This document shows, piece by piece, positions 61,726 through 64,000 of a DNA stretch of 64,000 nucleotides. This DNA is from DASPKM01 sp963817075. GTDB taxonomy: Bacteria; Bacteroidota; Bacteroidia; Chitinophagales; Chitinophagaceae. The DNA is taken from NCBI GenBank assembly GCA_963817075.1, contig CAWFMT010000009.1:625626-689625 (forward strand), given 5' to 3'. Position numbers and translations under genes: made by a program. Numbering within the stretch: position 1 is the first letter of the stretch; each line of letters begins with the position of its first letter. The notes beneath the pieces were generated by a model. That model did no database searches. It was not told the origin of the DNA and saw nothing but the letters and a program-made list of their open reading frames with translations.

Positions 61726-62898
61726 CTACTGATTACTAAAGAATGCATTGTGTATCCCTAATTGCAGCCCCCTAAGCTCTGACAATCCCCGCATACGTCC
61801 GATGCATGAATATCCGGGGTTGGTGACCTTACCCAGATCATCCATCATCTGGTGCCCGTGATCAGGCCTGAATGGAATTGGTGCAGGTGCTTTCTGTTGA
61901 ATGGCCAGAATTTCTTTTATCACTGCATACATATCAGTATCACCGCCTAAATGGTCCGCTTCGAAAAAATTACCAAATTCATCTCTCTTTGTATTTCTGA
62001 GATGGACAAAATGAAGTCGGGATCCAATATTTTTTACTATCGATACAAGGTCATTGTCTTTAGATGCCCCTAACGATCCGGTGCAGAAACAAATACCATT
62101 GCTTTTATTGGGAACAGAATTAAGTATTAGATCGATGTCTGAACCGCTGCTTACAATCCTGGGCAGTCCAAGTATATCAAAAGGCGGATCGTCAGGATGT
62201 ATCGCCAGTTGAATACCTAATTCATCAGCAAGAGGACTGATCTCTTTTAAAAAGAATACAAGGTTTTCTCGCAGATTATTATGGTCGATCTCATCATAGA
62301 GCGACAACTTCTCCCGCATTTGTTGGACGGATTGTTTTTTTTCTCCCGGAATTCCAAACATGATGATCTCTCTTAGCTTTTCCAATTCAGCTTCAGAATA
62401 TTTTTTGAACCGCTCTTCCGCTTCTTTCAGAATTTCAGGAGTATAGTCTGAATCAGCATTTTTTCTTTTAAGAATGTAGATGTCAAAAACCGCGAGGTCG
62501 AACCAATTAAAATAAAGTGCCTTTGACCCGTCGCGCATTTCATAATCCAGGTTGGTTCGGGTCCAATCATTCACGGGCATGAAATTATAGGTAATGATCT
62601 TGATTCCGCAATCTGCAAGATTGACCAGTGTTTGTTTATATTGATCGATAAATTTCAAATAACCCGTCTCCCTGGTTTTGATTGATTCATGCACTGTTAC
62701 ACTTTCCACCACATCCCAGGAAAGTCCAACCTTCTCGATTATTTTTTTTCTCTTGATAATTTCATCCTTTGGCCATACCTCTCCGTGCGGAATTTGGTGA
62801 AGTGCGGTAACCACTCCTGAAGCTCCCGTTTGCAGAACATCCTGCAAGCTCACAGGATCGTCCGGACCAAACCAACGCCAGGTTTCTTTTAGTAACAT
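61726..62898 (-). CDS. uxuA: Mannonate dehydratase
   Basis: Dehydrates D-mannonate to 2-keto-3-deoxygluconate in hexuronate breakdown. 390 residues, matching UxuA. TWRWFGPDDPVSLQDVLQTG, VVTALHQIPHGEVW, YNFMPVNDWTRTNLDYEM near 105, LAIHPDDPPFDILGLPRIV near 230, CFCTGSLGASKDNDL near 265, LHFVHLRNTKRDEFGNFFEA and RPDHGHQMMDDLGK near 343 give the metal-binding Cys, His and Asp residues. The SDR gene 187 bp upstream on the same strand probably supplies the preceding reduction. Confidence 0.95.
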   Translation of the reverse strand: MLLKETWRWFGPDDPVSLQDVLQTGASGVVTALHQIPHGEVWPKDEIIKRKKIIEKVGLSWDVVESVTVHESIKTRETGYLKFIDQYKQTLVNLADCGIKIITYNFMPVNDWTRTNLDYEMRDGSKALYFNWFDLAVFDIYILKRKNADSDYTPEILKEAEERFKKYSEAELEKLREIIMFGIPGEKKQSVQQMREKLSLYDEIDHNNLRENLVFFLKEISPLADELGIQLAIHPDDPPFDILGLPRIVSSGSDIDLILNSVPNKSNGICFCTGSLGASKDNDLVSIVKNIGSRLHFVHLRNTKRDEFGNFFEADHLGGDTDMYAVIKEILAIQQKAPAPIPFRPDHGHQMMDDLGKVTNPGYSCIGRMRGLSELRGLQLGIHNAFFSNQ

Positions 62899-62919
62899 AT
62901 ACTAGATTATTTACGTGAA

Positions 62920-63082
62920 TCCTCAATCGTGAATCGTGAGTCGTGAGTCGTGAGGTTAGGTATCTTAACTTTCGAACTTTCGAACTGTCAAACAATCAAA
63001 CAATCAAACAATCAAACAATCAAACCTTCAAACAATCAAACATTCTAACTCCCGAACTTTCGAACTCTCGAACTCTCAAACT
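62920..63082. repeat. CGTGAGT heptamers and AACAATCA octamer run
   Basis: CGTGAAT CGTGAGT CGTGAGT CGTGAGG (7-bp period), then from 62967 about fourteen 8-bp words, AACTTTCG twice, AACTGTCA, AACAATCA several times, ending AACTCTCG AACTCTCA. It is the reverse-complement version of the tract at 17754-17849. Confidence 0.88.
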
Positions 63083-63085
63083 TCT

Positions 63086-63907
63086 TCACACTCCCGAAAA
63101 AACATGAAACCCGCCATCAACACAGATCACTTCACCACTTACAAAAGCTGAAGCATCGCTTAAAAGCCAGATGAGAGTGCCCACAAGTTCATCAGGATTT
63201 CCAAATCTTTTGAATGGTGTGTTTCTTAGAACCGCCTCACCCCGACTGGTATAACTGCCATCTGCATTGGTCAGTAAATTCTTGTTCTGCTGGGTAAGGA
63301 AAAATCCAGGAGCTAGACTATTGACTCTAATAGCTCCACCAAACCTGTTTGCAGTTTCAACACACATCCATTTTGTATAATTGTCAACAGCGGCCTTAGC
63401 CATAGAATAACCAAGGACTCTGGTAATGGCAGATTGTGCCGCCATCGAAGATATGTTTACAATGCTTCCACCGTTGGTCTGCAGTGCTTTCCCAAATATT
63501 GTAACTGGTAAGATTGTTCCGAAGAGATTCAGATCGAGCGCCAATCGCAAAGCTTCTAAATCGATATCAAAAATATCTTCTTCCGGTGCAACCACCGCAG
63601 CAGGAACATTCCCGCCGGCTGCATTAACAAGACCATCTATTCTTCCCCATTTATTAAGAATTGCATCTCGTGCAGCAACCAGATCGCTTTTGGATAGTAC
63701 ATCTGTCTTTATGAATAGGGCTTCCATCCCATTCCTGGTTAATTCCTCCTCTCGTTGTTTTCCTATATTTTCATTCCGTCCTATTAGAGCAACTGAGCCT
63801 CCCATCTGTGCCACACCCTGAACAAAAGATTCTCCAAGAATTCCAGTTGCACCTGTAATTACTACGACTTTATTTTCCAGGTTGAAGTATTGTTTTGAAA
63901 AGTTCAT
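63086..63907 (-). CDS. SDR family oxidoreductase, probable fructuronate reductase (mannonate oxidoreductase)
   Basis: 273 residues of the classical short-chain dehydrogenases. ITGATGILGESFVQG near 18 (NAD(P) loop), RIDGLVNAAGGNVP near 90 (NAG motif), SIVNISSMAAQ near 148 (Ser) and VLGYSMAKAAVDNY near 163 (Tyr-x-x-x-Lys), RVNSLAPGFFLTQQN and VSGEVICVDGGFHVF at the end. Since uxuA follows, conversion of fructuronate to mannonate (the role of YjmF-type SDRs) is most likely; other sugar acid reductions cannot be excluded. Confidence 0.87.
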   Translation of the reverse strand: MNFSKQYFNLENKVVVITGATGILGESFVQGVAQMGGSVALIGRNENIGKQREEELTRNGMEALFIKTDVLSKSDLVAARDAILNKWGRIDGLVNAAGGNVPAAVVAPEEDIFDIDLEALRLALDLNLFGTILPVTIFGKALQTNGGSIVNISSMAAQSAITRVLGYSMAKAAVDNYTKWMCVETANRFGGAIRVNSLAPGFFLTQQNKNLLTNADGSYTSRGEAVLRNTPFKRFGNPDELVGTLIWLLSDASAFVSGEVICVDGGFHVFSGV

Positions 63908-64000
63908 ACCATTATTTATAAATGAAAAGGTTCAGGCATAAAACAGAGATATAAACTGAACCGCAAATTCAAATCTATCATCTTTTGTCTCAACTATTTC
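63908..64000. other. Upstream end of the uxu operon
   Basis: 93 bp to the window edge with no recognised gene. It presumably holds the uxu leader; no clear promoter box is seen. Confidence 0.3.

Overview
The window looks like a chromosomal segment of a Bacteroidota bacterium, most likely family Chitinophagaceae (inference from gene content). Signs seen directly are a type IX secretion (T9SS) C-terminal domain, a TonB-dependent receptor, TAnnTTTG-type -7 promoter boxes, the rplQ-carA linkage and many secreted proteins and lipoproteins of typical Bacteroidota style. There are no tRNA or rRNA genes, CRISPR arrays, phage genes or transposases.

Layout. 1-5.2 kb: pyruvate kinase (cut by the window edge), pfkA, an RmlD-like reductase, arginase and an acyl-CoA dehydrogenase. 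5.4-12.9 kb: S9 peptidase, T9SS-exported esterase, MgtE, a small SET protein and small acidic or membrane proteins. 13-17.8 kb: a DUF1330 protein, a 0.8-kb tandem repeat block, a frameshifted TonB-dependent receptor and a lipoprotein. 18-27 kb: a TPR-rpe-methyltransferase operon, a TolB-like protein next to pfkB, small secreted proteins, a phosphodiesterase, an HD hydrolase and an N/T-rich secreted protein. 27.5-36.2 kb: homogentisate dioxygenase, then infA-rpmJ-rpsM-rpsK-rpsD-rpoA-rplQ, carA and aroQ. 36-46 kb: parvulin PPIase, a large sortilin-type beta-propeller protein, a MORN protein, a three-gene SPFH / PH-like / ribbon-helix-helix operon with a dyad just upstream, and HupE-M1 peptidase facing a DUF6702 protein. 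46.2-51 kb: a TamB gene whose C-terminal third is intact but whose upstream part carries many frameshifts. 51-64 kb: a zinc-ribbon methyltransferase, a FemAB-like acyltransferase, two M1 peptidase paralogues (one with a barrel-like tail), an exopolysaccharide glycosylphosphotransferase with a Gfo/Idh/MocA dehydrogenase, and a hexuronate module (Tat-exported Gfo/Idh/MocA protein, uxuA, SDR reductase).

The most striking feature is not a gene. Nearly every longer spacer is filled with degenerate tracts of period 7 or 8 bp, built from about ten different words and often followed by an inverted copy. One family forms 70-80 bp elements with perfect TTAACCGC / GCGGTTAA ends. These tracts reach into start and stop codons and occur inside the ribosomal protein operon.

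Frameshifts occur in three envelope genes (TonB receptor, TamB, one M1 peptidase). Single-base indels in long reads or real gene decay could both explain them; the sequence alone does not decide.
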